The notes under the pieces: model-generated
The model's input: the letters and a program-made list of their open reading frames with translations, nothing else
What the model was told of the DNA's origin: nothing
The model's database searches: none
Source of the DNA: Rhodovastum sp963709085
GTDB taxonomy: Bacteria; Pseudomonadota; Alphaproteobacteria; Acetobacterales; Acetobacteraceae
Assembly (NCBI GenBank): GCA_963709085.1
Contig: CAVPVB010000007.1
Span: 930,001 to 994,000, forward strand
DNA length: 64,000 nt
Direction: 5' to 3'
Program-made: the position numbers and the translations under genes
Shown: piece after piece, positions 53,969-64,000 of the stretch
Layout: each line of letters begins with the position of its first letter
Numbering within the stretch: position 1 is the stretch's first letter

Positions 53969-54556
53969 ATGGCACGCGCAATTCCCGATCCGGTTATCTC
54001 CGCCACCTGGCTGGCTGGCCAGATCCTGATCGCCATGCCCGCGATGGGCGACCCGCGCTTCGCGCAGGCCGTTATTTATCTCTGCGACCACTCCGCCAAG
54101 GGCGCCATGGGCATCGTGGTCAACCGCCCGCTGGAAAACCCCAGCTTTGAAGACCTGCTCCGCCAGCTCGGCATCGACCCGATTCCGCCCGCGCGCAGCA
54201 TCCGCCTGTGCAGCGGCGGCCCGGTCGACAATTCCCGCGGCTTCGTGCTGCACAGCGCCGACTGGACCGGGGAGGGCAGCCTGCGCGTCAATGACAGTTT
54301 CGCCCTGACCGCCAGCCTGGATATCCTCAAGGCCATCGCCGGCGGCGGCGGCCCGAAGCAGGGGGTGCTGGCGCTCGGCTATGCCGGCTGGGGACCCGGT
54401 CAGCTCGACACCGAGATGCAGCAGAACGCCTGGCTCTCCGCTCCGGCCGACCCGGCTCTGGTGTTCGACGGCGAGCACGAGACCAAGTGGCGGCGCGCGC
54501 TGGCGGCGATGCGCATCGACCCACTGCTGCTGTCGCATGTCGCCGGTCGCGCTTGA
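53969..54556 (+). CDS. YqgE/AlgH family protein (UPF0301)
   Basis: 195 residues from the ATG at 53969 (MARAIPDPVISATWLAGQIL). The core MPAMGDPRFAQAVIYLCDHS and GAMGIVVNRPLENPSFEDLL, with LCSGGPVDNSRGFVLHSADW, ALGYAGWGPGQLDTEMQQNA and the WL that follows, are the family blocks. The biochemical role is unsettled; in pseudomonads it was linked to alginate regulation. It is divergent from the peroxiredoxin. Confidence 0.93.
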   Translation: MARAIPDPVISATWLAGQILIAMPAMGDPRFAQAVIYLCDHSAKGAMGIVVNRPLENPSFEDLLRQLGIDPIPPARSIRLCSGGPVDNSRGFVLHSADWTGEGSLRVNDSFALTASLDILKAIAGGGGPKQGVLALGYAGWGPGQLDTEMQQNAWLSAPADPALVFDGEHETKWRRALAAMRIDPLLLSHVAGRA

Positions 54557-54578
54557 AAGGCAGGGGTAAAGCCCCCGC

Positions 54579-55430
54579 TTACCACGCGAAGGCCGGCACC
54601 GCGGCAACAGGCGCCAGCCCGGCTTGCCGCACGGCATCGCACGCCGCCGCGCTGTCGCCTCCCAGTTCGGCCGCGTGGATGCCGCCCAGCACCCAGCACG
54701 CATCGATCCCCATCCCGGCCGCGCCGGCGATGTCGGTGCGCAGCGAGTCGCCCACCGCCAGCACGCGGGTGCGCTCCAGTCCCAGCAACGCCAGCACCGG
54801 CCCGTAGACCGCCGGGTCGGGCTTGCCCACCCACCGGGCGCGTCCGCCGAGGGTTTCGTAGCGCTGCGTCAGCAGACCCGCGCAGATAACCCGCACGCCG
54901 CCGCGGATCACCTCCAGATCAGGGTTGGCGCACACCATCGGCAATCCCGCCGCCAGGCATTCCCGCAACTCGTCATCGAAGGCAGCCGGATCGGTCGGGT
55001 TGCATTCGTCGTCAGGGCCGGTGTTGAGGACGAAATCGGCCAGCGCCGGCCGGGTCACCCGCTCCAGCGCAAGACCCTCGATCACGTTGCGGTCGCGCTC
55101 CGGTCCCAGGTGGTAGACATTGTTGCCCAGGTTGGCGAAGAACGGGTCGGTGCGGTCGCGCAGCATCCGGTAGGTCACTTCGCCGCTGGTCAGGATGCCG
55201 GTGTAGAGCCGGTCCGCGATGCCCATGCCGCGCAGCGCCTGTTGGGCCACATGGGCGCGCCGCGGCGCGTTGGACAGCAGCACGGCCGGCTTGCCGTCTG
55301 CCCGCAGCCGCTCCAGCACTTCCATCGCGCCCGGACCGGGCGATACCCCGTCATGGATCACCCCCCACAGATCGAGGATGAATCCGTCGTAGCGCGCCCC
55401 CAGGGGCGCGAATCCGCTCAGAATCTGCAT
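54579..55430 (-). CDS. HAD-superfamily hydrolase (TIGR01459-like)
   Basis: 283 residues. HAD motif I is FILDLWGVIHDG (the first Asp nucleophile), motif II is AVLLSNAPRRAH, the lysine is in WVGKPDPAVYGPVL and motif III is RVLAVGDSLRTDIAGAAGM. The long cap domain fits NagD/4-nitrophenylphosphatase-like class IIA enzymes. The family is cytoplasmic with an uncertain substrate. It starts four bases after the pyrD stop on the same strand, so the two are co-transcribed. Confidence 0.92.
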   Translation of the reverse strand: MQILSGFAPLGARYDGFILDLWGVIHDGVSPGPGAMEVLERLRADGKPAVLLSNAPRRAHVAQQALRGMGIADRLYTGILTSGEVTYRMLRDRTDPFFANLGNNVYHLGPERDRNVIEGLALERVTRPALADFVLNTGPDDECNPTDPAAFDDELRECLAAGLPMVCANPDLEVIRGGVRVICAGLLTQRYETLGGRARWVGKPDPAVYGPVLALLGLERTRVLAVGDSLRTDIAGAAGMGIDACWVLGGIHAAELGGDSAAACDAVRQAGLAPVAAVPAFAW

Positions 55431-55434
55431 GGCG

Positions 55435-56495
55435 TCACCTCAGATCGGCACCGATCGCCTCGGTGACAGTGGCAAATCCCTGCTCCTCGAGCGCCGCCAG
55501 CAATTCCCGGCGCAGCCGTCCGATCAGGGCCGGGCCGGCGTAGACGAGAGCGGAGTAGAGTTGCACCAGCGACGCGCCGGCTCGGATTTTGGTCAGAACG
55601 TCGCGCGCCGCTCGCCACCCCGCCGACCCCCACCAGCACCAGCCGGCCGGCGGCCAGACGCGCGGCTTGCAGCAGCACGGCGTTCGACAGCGCCAGCAGC
55701 GGCGCTCCGGACAGGCCGCCGGCTTCCTCCGCCCAGCCCGACCGCAGCCCGGGCGGGCGCGAGATGGTGGTGTTGGACACGATCAGGCCCTCGGCGCCGC
55801 CCTCGATACTGGCCGTGACCACCGCCTCCAGCCCGGCCGCGGACAGGTCGGGGGCGATCTTGACCAGCAGCGGCGGACGCCGCGGCACCGCCATGCGCAC
55901 CGCCTGCAGGATGGCGCTGCAGCCGCGCCTCGGCCTGCAGGTCGCGCAGGCCGGGCGTGTTCGGCGAGGAGACGTTGATTACCACATAATCGGCATGCGG
56001 CGTCACCGCCGCCACCAGGGCCGGGTAGTCGCACTCGGGGTCGGCGCCTTCCTTGTTGATGCCCACATTGGCACCGACCAGCACGCCCGGCCGCGTCGTT
56101 TTGCGTCCGGCGGCCAGGTTGCGGAGATAATCGTCCAGGCCGCAATTGTTGAATCCCATGCGGTTGATCACCGCCCGGTCCTTGCTGAGCCGGAACACCC
56201 GCGGCCGCGGATTGCCTGCCTGCGGGCGCGGCGTCACCGTGCCGGTCTCGACGAAGCCGAAGCCGAGCCGGGTCAGCGGTGCCACCGCCACGGCGTCCTT
56301 GTCGAACCCGGCGGCGAGCCCGATCGGGTTGCTGAACCGCAGCCCCAGCGTCCGCACTTCCAGCCGCGGGTCGAACGGCGCGGTATCGGACCCGGCCAGC
56401 CCCCAGCGCAATGTCCGCAGCGCAAACCCGTGCGCACGCTCGGGATCGACCGCGCGGACAAGCGGCAGCAGGGCGGAGGCGAGGGCAGGGGTCAT
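55435..56495 (-). pseudogene. pyrD: Dihydroorotate dehydrogenase (quinone), two frameshifts
   Basis: Starting at the ATG at 56495 (MTPALASALLPLVRAVDPER), it shows LRFSNPIGLAAGFDKDAVAV, GFVETGTVTPRPQAGNPRPR and YVVINVSSPNTPGLRDLQAE. One extra base at about 55914-55918 breaks the frame. The second frame continues with PLLVKIAPDLSAAGLEAVVT, GLIVSNTTISRPPGL and VGVGGVASG. A second extra base at about 55601-55607 then breaks it again, and the final part (GASLVQLYSALVYAGPALIG) ends in a TGA at 55435. Class 2 PyrD oxidises dihydroorotate with quinone at the inner membrane in pyrimidine synthesis and is normally essential, so both shifts are probably sequence errors. Confidence 0.87.
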
Positions 56496-56585
56496 ACCGG
56501 CACCCTGCTGCAAAGCCGGCGAGCCGTCAAAGCGCACGCCAATGAAAGCTTGCACCGGCGGCGCATCGCCCCGACATGGCAGGGC

Positions 56586-56813
56586 ATGTGGACCGAGCCC
56601 TACCTGGAAACCTGCTGCCGCTCGGCGCTGCACCGGCTGTCGCTGGCCGGCACGGCCGGCCGGCCGGCCGGCCTGAAGGACGGCCCCTGCCTGGAGCGGC
56701 TGGCCGGCATGGGTTTCGTCCGGACCCGCGCCGACGGGTGTTACGAACTGACGCCGGCCGGCATCGCCCGTCACGCCAGGGAAATTCTGCACGTTGAAGG
56801 CCGCGCTGACTGA
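56586..56813 (+). CDS. Small hypothetical protein
   Basis: 75 residues from the ATG at 56586 (MWTEPYLETCCRSALHRLSL). It ends with GFVRTRADGCYELTPAGIAR and HAREIL, which looks like a small winged-helix C-terminus. No family is recognised and no ribosome-binding site is obvious. It stands divergently upstream of pyrD. Confidence 0.5.
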   Translation: MWTEPYLETCCRSALHRLSLAGTAGRPAGLKDGPCLERLAGMGFVRTRADGCYELTPAGIARHAREILHVEGRAD

Positions 56814-56817
56814 GAGT

Positions 56818-56890
56818 TTGAAAAAGAATGCCCGCAAGCCGCCGAACGACGCCGAAAAATTCAATGATATCAGCGGGCATTCTTTTTCAA
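56818..56890. repeat. 18-bp perfect inverted repeat with a 37-base spacer
   Basis: The arms ttgaaaaagaatgcccgc (56818-56835) and its exact complement (56873-56890) flank AT-rich spacer DNA. The right arm ends in a run of T residues on the plus strand, so a terminator for the small gene upstream is possible, but the loop is unusually long. It could also be the ends of a short element or the arms of an RNA hairpin. Confidence 0.8.
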
Positions 56891-57008
56891 GTTCGATTGT
56901 TTTTCAAGCTCTGAGCGCGTGGCCGGCGGCGAATCGGTGGTTTCCGGATCGTCCCCTTGCCTCCCGCGGCGCGCTGCGCTACCTCCGCCGGCTCACGGCC
57001 GCCGGGAT

Positions 57009-57093
<85 letters not shown>

Positions 57094-57136
57094 CCGGCCG
57101 GCCGCTTGGCGCGGGTTATCGAGGATTCTCCAGGTC

Positions 57137-58519
57137 ATGCAGGTTACCGAGACGCTGTCAGACGGGCTGAAGCGCGGCTATTCCGTGGTCGTGCCGGCGG
57201 CCGACATCGAAAGCCGCCGCAGCAAGCGGCTGGCCGAGCTCGGCCGCACCGTGCGTCTGCCTGGCTTCCGTCCGGGCAAGGTGCCGACCACCGTGCTGAA
57301 GCAGCGCTATGGCACCGCCGTTTCCGCCGAGGTGCTGGAGGAAAGTGTCAACGAGGCGACCCAGCAATTGCTGACCGACCGCGGCCTGCGCGCCGCCACC
57401 CAGCCGCGGATCGAACTGGTCAGCACCGACGCCACCCTGGATCTGGAATTCAGGCTCGAGCTGGAACTGCTGCCCGAGATCGCGCTGCCCGATTTCGCCG
57501 CCATCGAGATCACCCGCCTGAAGGCCGAGCCGGGTGAGGAGCAGATCGCCCGCGCGCTGGACGACCTTGCCCGCCGCCACCGCGAGCTGGTGGTGGAGGA
57601 GCCGCGTCCGGCCGCGACGGGCGATTTCCTCACCATCGACTTTACCGGCAAGGTTGGCGGCACGCCGTTTTCGGGCGGCACCGGCACCGACATGGACGTC
57701 GAGGTGGCCGGGCCGGGCTTCATCCCGGGCTTTGCCGAGCAACTGGAGGGCCTCGCGCCGGGCGAGAGCCGCACCATCGAAGTGACCTTCCCCGAGCCGT
57801 ACGCTGTCGCCGATCTTGCCGGCAAGCTGGCGACGTTCGACATCACGGCCAAGCAGCTGAAGCGCGCGGTGGTGCCGGCGGCCGACGACGAGCTGGCGAA
57901 AAAGATCGGCTTCGACGGGCTGGACGACCTGACAACCGCGGTGAAGCGCCGCTTCCAGAACGAACTCGACCAGCTCGCCCGGCTGCGCACCAAGCGCGAA
58001 TTGCTGGACGCGCTGGCCGGTATCACCACCTTCGCGGTGCCGCAGGCCCTGGTGGAGGGCGAGTTCGCCCAGATCTGGCAGCGCCTGGACGCTGACCGCA
58101 AGCAGGGCAAGGTGGACGCGGACGATTCCGGCAAGGACGACGACACGCTGAAGGCGGAGTACCGCGCCATCGCCGAGCGGCGGGTGCGGCTCGGGCTGCT
58201 GCTGTCCGAGATCGCCCGCGCCAACGGCATCACCGTGGCGCAGGACGAGCTGACCCGCGCCATGCGGGCCGAGGCGTCGCGCTATCCCGGCCAGGAGCAG
58301 CAGGTCATCGAGTTCTTCCGCAAGAACCCGCAGGCCGTCGACCGCCTGCGCGGGCCGATTCTGGAAGAGAAGGTGGTGGACTTCGTGCTGGAGCTGGCCC
58401 GCGTGACCGACAGCACGGTGACCGCCGAGGAACTGACCCGCGATTCCGATGCCGCCCCGGCGCCGCAGGAAGCGCCGTCCGATCAGGCGGAACCCGGACA
58501 ATCGGCCGGGGAGGCCTGA
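57137..58519 (+). CDS. tig: Trigger factor
   Basis: 460 residues from the ATG at 57137. A ribosome-associated chaperone and peptidyl-prolyl isomerase. The ribosome-binding signature is GFRPGKVPTTVLKQRYG (residues about 44-60). The FKBP-like domain has GDFLTIDFTGKVGGTPFSGG and PGFIPGFAEQLEGLAPGESR, and a helical C-terminal domain ends in an acidic/proline-rich tail. It leads the tig-clpP-clpX-lon row, a common chromosomal arrangement. The Shine-Dalgarno site is weak. Confidence 0.96.
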   Translation: MQVTETLSDGLKRGYSVVVPAADIESRRSKRLAELGRTVRLPGFRPGKVPTTVLKQRYGTAVSAEVLEESVNEATQQLLTDRGLRAATQPRIELVSTDATLDLEFRLELELLPEIALPDFAAIEITRLKAEPGEEQIARALDDLARRHRELVVEEPRPAATGDFLTIDFTGKVGGTPFSGGTGTDMDVEVAGPGFIPGFAEQLEGLAPGESRTIEVTFPEPYAVADLAGKLATFDITAKQLKRAVVPAADDELAKKIGFDGLDDLTTAVKRRFQNELDQLARLRTKRELLDALAGITTFAVPQALVEGEFAQIWQRLDADRKQGKVDADDSGKDDDTLKAEYRAIAERRVRLGLLLSEIARANGITVAQDELTRAMRAEASRYPGQEQQVIEFFRKNPQAVDRLRGPILEEKVVDFVLELARVTDSTVTAEELTRDSDAAPAPQEAPSDQAEPGQSAGEA

Positions 58520-58536
58520 TCGGCACACCTCGCCTG

Positions 58537-58565
58537 CTTTGCAGCGGCGGCACGGACCCCTATTT
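58537..58565 (+). promoter_or_regulatory. Possible heat-shock (RpoH-type) promoter of clpP
   Basis: A CTTTG element (58537-58541) and CCTATTT (58559-58565) are 17 bases apart, close to the alphaproteobacterial RpoH pattern CTTG-N17/18-CYTATNT. The -35 has one extra T. It is about 110 bases before clpP. Confidence 0.35.
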
Positions 58566-58674
58566 AGTGGCTGGATGAGAAGCGGTTCGCGCCGATGCTG
58601 ATCGGCACAGACGCTGGTCAGCACAGGACGGGTGGCCCCGCACGGGGGCCTGGCGACGCCATGGAAGGTCGGAC

Positions 58675-59319
58675 ATGATAAGAGATCGGGATCCCGTCGA
58701 GGTCTACAACAACACCCTGGTCCCGATGGTGGTCGAGCAGACCGCCCGGGGCGAGCGGGCCTACGACATCTACTCGCTGTTGCTGAAGCAGCGGATCATC
58801 TTCCTGACGGGGGCGGTATTTGATCAGGTCAGCAGCCTGATCTGCGCGCAGTTGCTGTACCTGGAGAGCGAGAATCCGACCAAGGACATCTCGTTCTACA
58901 TCAACAGCCCAGGCGGCGTGGTCTCCTCGGGGCTGGCGATCTACGACACCATGCAGTACATCCGCAGCCCGGTGAGCACGGTTTGCATCGGTCAGGCCGC
59001 TTCCATGGGCAGCCTTCTGCTCACGGCCGGGGCAAAGGACAAGCGCTACGCCCTGCCCAACTCGCGCATCATGGTGCACCAGCCCTCCGGCGGCGCCCAG
59101 GGCCAGGCCACCGACATCGAGATCCAGGCGCGCGAGATCCTCACCCTGCGCAAGCGCCTGAACGAGATCTATGTCCGTCATACCGGGCAGCCGATCGAGG
59201 CGATCGAGCGTAAGCTGGAGCGCGACAGCTACCTCTCCGCCGAGGAAGCCCGTGATTTCGGCTTGGTTGACCAGGTTGTCGAGAACCGGCCGCTGCCGTC
59301 CGAGACCGATAAGCCCTGA
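58675..59319 (+). CDS. clpP: ATP-dependent Clp protease proteolytic subunit
   Basis: 214 residues. The tetradecameric serine peptidase of ClpXP/ClpAP. The triad is Ser110 in GQAASMGSLL, His135 in RIMVHQPSGG and Asp184 in ERDSYLSAEEA, with the same spacing as in E. coli. LTGAVFDQVSSLICAQLLYL and FYINSPGGVVSSGLAIYDTM are core strands. A short N-terminal propeptide may be removed. clpX follows after 302 bases. Confidence 0.97.
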   Translation: MIRDRDPVEVYNNTLVPMVVEQTARGERAYDIYSLLLKQRIIFLTGAVFDQVSSLICAQLLYLESENPTKDISFYINSPGGVVSSGLAIYDTMQYIRSPVSTVCIGQAASMGSLLLTAGAKDKRYALPNSRIMVHQPSGGAQGQATDIEIQAREILTLRKRLNEIYVRHTGQPIEAIERKLERDSYLSAEEARDFGLVDQVVENRPLPSETDKP

Positions 59320-59621
59320 CCCGGATTCGCCGGTCGCTCTGTTCTCGCCACCGCTGCCCCATCCTGTGCACAACCCTCGCATGCGTGGGGTTGCACCGGG
59401 GTTGCGGTGAGCGAAATCTTCTTCCAACTTATGCCGGGTCATGGCCCGCAGATTGCATTCCCTTGGCCTTGCATAAGTGACCTTCATAACGTAAACGCCG
59501 ACCCGCGTTGCCCGTCGCCGGCGGCCGCGGCCCTGCTGATCCGGCTGCGCCTTGTCCCCGTCCTCCGGTGGGGATTAGATTGGCAGGCGTGCTTCCCCGG
59601 CGGTCCGGGGCAGGAGTGCTC
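59320..59621. other. 302-bp clpP-clpX gap: no gene seen
   Basis: The left part holds a CAACCCTCGCATGCG...GGGGTTG partial palindrome. An AT-richer stretch near 59470-59495 has TTGCAT and TAAACG 17 bases apart, a weak promoter candidate for clpX. Nothing else is recognised. Confidence 0.3.
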
Positions 59622-60875
59622 ATGAGCAAGTCGCCCGACTCGAAGAACACCCTCTACTGCTCGTTCTGCGGCAAATCGCAGCATGAGGTACGCAAGCTCA
59701 TCGCCGGGCCGACCGTCTTCATCTGCGATGAGTGCGTCGAACTCTGCATGGATATCATCCGTGAGGAGCACAAGACGCACCTGGTCAAATCGCGCGATGG
59801 CGTGCCGACTCCAAAGGAGATCTGCAAGGTCCTCGACGACTATGTGATCGGCCAGTCGCACGCCAAGAAAGTGCTGAGCGTGGCGGTGCACAACCATTAC
59901 AAGCGGTTGGCGCATGGTGCCAAGAACAACGACGTCGAGATCGCCAAGTCGAACATCCTGCTGCTGGGTCCGACCGGCTCGGGCAAGACCCTGCTGGCGC
60001 AGACCCTGGCGCGCATCCTGGATGTGCCGTTCACCATGGCGGATGCGACCACGCTGACCGAGGCCGGCTATGTTGGCGAGGATGTCGAGAACATCATCCT
60101 CAAGCTGTTGCAATCGGCTGACTACAACGTCGAGCGGGCGCAGCGCGGCATCGTCTATATCGACGAGGTCGACAAGATCAGTCGCAAATCGGACAACCCT
60201 TCGATCACCCGCGACGTGAGCGGCGAGGGGGTGCAACAGGCGCTGTTGAAGATCATGGAGGGTACCGTCGCCTCGGTGCCGCCGCAGGGCGGGCGCAAAC
60301 ACCCGCAGCAGGAATTCCTGCAGGTCGACACCACCAACATCCTGTTCATCTGCGGCGGTGCCTTCGCCGGGCTGGAACGGATCATCGCCGCCCGCGGCAA
60401 GGGGTCGGGCATTGGCTACGGCGCCGAGGTGCGCTCGCCCGATGAGCGCCGTACCGGAGCCATCCTGCGCGAGGTGGAGCCCGAGGATCTGCTGCGATTC
60501 GGCCTGATCCCCGAGTTCATCGGCCGTCTGCCGGTGGTCGCGACCCTGGACGATCTGGACGAGGGGGCGCTGATCGAGATTCTGACCAAGCCGAAGAACG
60601 CCCTGATCAAGCAGTACGCCCGCCTGTTCGAAATGGAGGGGGTGAAGCTCTCGTTCACCGAGGACGCGCTGGGATCGGTCGCCAAACGGGCGATCGCCCG
60701 CAAGACCGGCGCGCGCGGGCTGCGCTCGATCATGGAGAGCATCCTGCTCGGCACCATGTTCGACCTGCCCAGCCTGGACGGTGTCGAAGAGGTGACGATC
60801 AACCGCGAGGTGGCCGAAAGCCGCTCCAATCCCTTGTTCACCTACGGCAAGGAACGTGCGGAGGGCAGCGCCTGA
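59622..60875 (+). CDS. clpX: ATP-dependent Clp protease ATP-binding subunit ClpX
   Basis: 417 residues from the ATG at 59622. The N-terminal zinc-binding domain uses Cys13, Cys16, Cys35 and Cys38 to select substrates and adaptors. The AAA+ module has Walker A GPTGSGKT (residues 116-123), Walker B IVYIDEVDKIS, sensor regions and the pore loop in ADATTLTEAGYVGEDVENI. An IGYGAEVRS-type segment mediates contacts with ClpP. It unfolds tagged proteins for ClpP. The complete family length is present. Confidence 0.98.
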   Translation: MSKSPDSKNTLYCSFCGKSQHEVRKLIAGPTVFICDECVELCMDIIREEHKTHLVKSRDGVPTPKEICKVLDDYVIGQSHAKKVLSVAVHNHYKRLAHGAKNNDVEIAKSNILLLGPTGSGKTLLAQTLARILDVPFTMADATTLTEAGYVGEDVENIILKLLQSADYNVERAQRGIVYIDEVDKISRKSDNPSITRDVSGEGVQQALLKIMEGTVASVPPQGGRKHPQQEFLQVDTTNILFICGGAFAGLERIIAARGKGSGIGYGAEVRSPDERRTGAILREVEPEDLLRFGLIPEFIGRLPVVATLDDLDEGALIEILTKPKNALIKQYARLFEMEGVKLSFTEDALGSVAKRAIARKTGARGLRSIMESILLGTMFDLPSLDGVEEVTINREVAESRSNPLFTYGKERAEGSA

Positions 60876-60973
60876 AGCAGCCTGCCTGAAGTGGGCGGGA
60901 CGACGAAGTGGCCGGGACGACGGCGCTGTCACGCCAAAGCAGGGCGGCGTCGTCGTCATACAACGGTAAAGGT

Positions 60974-61002
60974 CTTGCGGCATGGTCGGGCCATGCCGAT
61001 AT
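60974..61002 (+). promoter_or_regulatory. RpoH-type promoter of lon
   Basis: CTTG (60974-60977) and CCGATAT (60996-61002) are 18 bases apart and match the alphaproteobacterial heat-shock pattern CTTG-N17/18-CYTATNT except for one base. It is about 135 bases before the lon start. A hairpin (ggcatgg/ccatgcc) overlaps the spacer. Confidence 0.45.
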
Positions 61003-61137
61003 CCGGATCGTGATCCTGACGCGAATTTCAACCGGGCGGATTTGAGGCGCCGGTTGCATGAAGCGGTTTCCAGACCATGCGATCCGTGCCTGCAAGCGGG
61101 GCGGGCCGCGTGCCGACTGTCCTGAAGGAGGTCATTG

Positions 61138-63699
<2,562 letters not shown>

Positions 63700-63731
63700 A
63701 GCCGGCGGCTGCCGTCCGGACTGCCTTTGCG

Positions 63732-63765
63732 ACCCGCTCGGAGCGATCCGGGCGGGTTGTTCTGT
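63732..63765 (+). terminator. Rho-independent terminator after lon
   Basis: The stem arms acccgctcgg (63732-63741) and ccgggcgggt (63748-63757) pair with one mismatch around a six-base loop and are followed by the T-rich tgttctgtt. It is the best terminator candidate in the window. Confidence 0.55.
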
Positions 63766-63937
63766 TGCGGGCGGTGCCGTTCCGGGCCGGGGCCGGGAAA
63801 TCGGCGGATTTCCGCGGTCCAGGCCGCAGGTTTCGTTGACGGCGCGGAAATTCCGCCTCTAGTGTCGCCCGCATCGGTTGCCGAATCGGGCGGCCGTCGC
63901 GTGAGAGAATAGCAACGTCAGTGCAGGGGATTTTGCG

Positions 63938-64000
63938 GTGAACAAATTGGATCTCGTCGCCCGCGTAGCCGAGACGGTGGACCTGTCCCGCGGCAAGGCG
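63938..64000 (+). CDS. hupB: HU-family DNA-binding protein, cut by the window edge
   Basis: Only the first 21 codons are visible, starting at a GTG (VNKLDLVARVAETVDLSRGK). This matches the N-terminal helices of HU/IHF-type nucleoid proteins, and lon-hup is a frequent gene order. The rest lies beyond the window. Confidence 0.8.
   Translation, partial: MNKLDLVARVAETVDLSRGKA

Overview
The window is very GC-rich (well above 65 % by eye) with dense, often ATG/TGA-overlapping genes. Gene content points to an alphaproteobacterium, most likely Rhodospirillales/Acetobacteraceae-like: a trifunctional RHH-PutA, a dinB with a zinc-ribbon extension, the tig-clpP-clpX-lon-hup chromosomal order, the mfd-sdhE//recG block, a full pqqABCDE cluster and GC-rich palindromic filler repeats. 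The taxonomic call is inference.

Layout. 0.1-9.9 kb: a LysR regulator, a wrecked IS5-type element abutting a LysE exporter, a DapA-like aldolase without its lysine, a class III CoA transferase, two tandem TPR/glycosyltransferase-9-like paralogues, cysK and lrgAB. 10-20 kb: pmm/pgm, galU, a membrane J-domain protein, a malic enzyme (frame broken), tRNA-Leu(GAG), lipB and putA. 20-26 kb: an AT-richer accessory patch with a GYD protein, an acetyltransferase, a RelE/HigA-type toxin-antitoxin pair whose toxin tail is shifted by a 5-bp duplication, a truncated antidote protein, a serine recombinase, and two consecutive genes of unknown function with HEPN-like Rx4-6H motifs. The first of these two genes is split by an intact ISAs1-family element with 10-bp target duplications. 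26-36 kb: housekeeping genes (DUF2237, cupin, pcp, DsbA-like, mfd, sdhE, recG) interspersed with two copies of a large palindromic repeat.

35.8-49.5 kb is a one-carbon/alcohol oxidation island: an MfnB-FolB fusion (methylofuran and pterin precursors) on the minus strand. On the plus strand follow a PQQ-system periplasmic binding protein, a YVTN beta-propeller, a 13-residue orphan secretion leader, a two-subunit NAD-linked formate dehydrogenase, a SoxYZ-like carrier, pqqABCDE and a TonB-like protein. Together these suggest quinoprotein alcohol (methanol?) oxidation feeding a methylofuran/tetrahydromethanopterin pathway and formate oxidation. The quinoprotein dehydrogenase itself is not in the window.

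49.6-64 kb: a ROK kinase, dinB, a secreted acidic protein, tag, a peroxiredoxin, a YqgE/AlgH protein, a HAD phosphatase, pyrD, tRNA-Leu(UAG), tig, clpP, clpX, lon and the start of an HU gene.

A striking feature of the whole window is that at least eight otherwise well-conserved reading frames are broken by exactly one extra base (malic enzyme, formate dehydrogenase beta, ROK kinase, dinB, the secreted acidic protein, pyrD twice, and the IS-split HEPN gene). Either the assembly has a systematic +1 error or these genes are decaying; I favour sequence error for the core genes.
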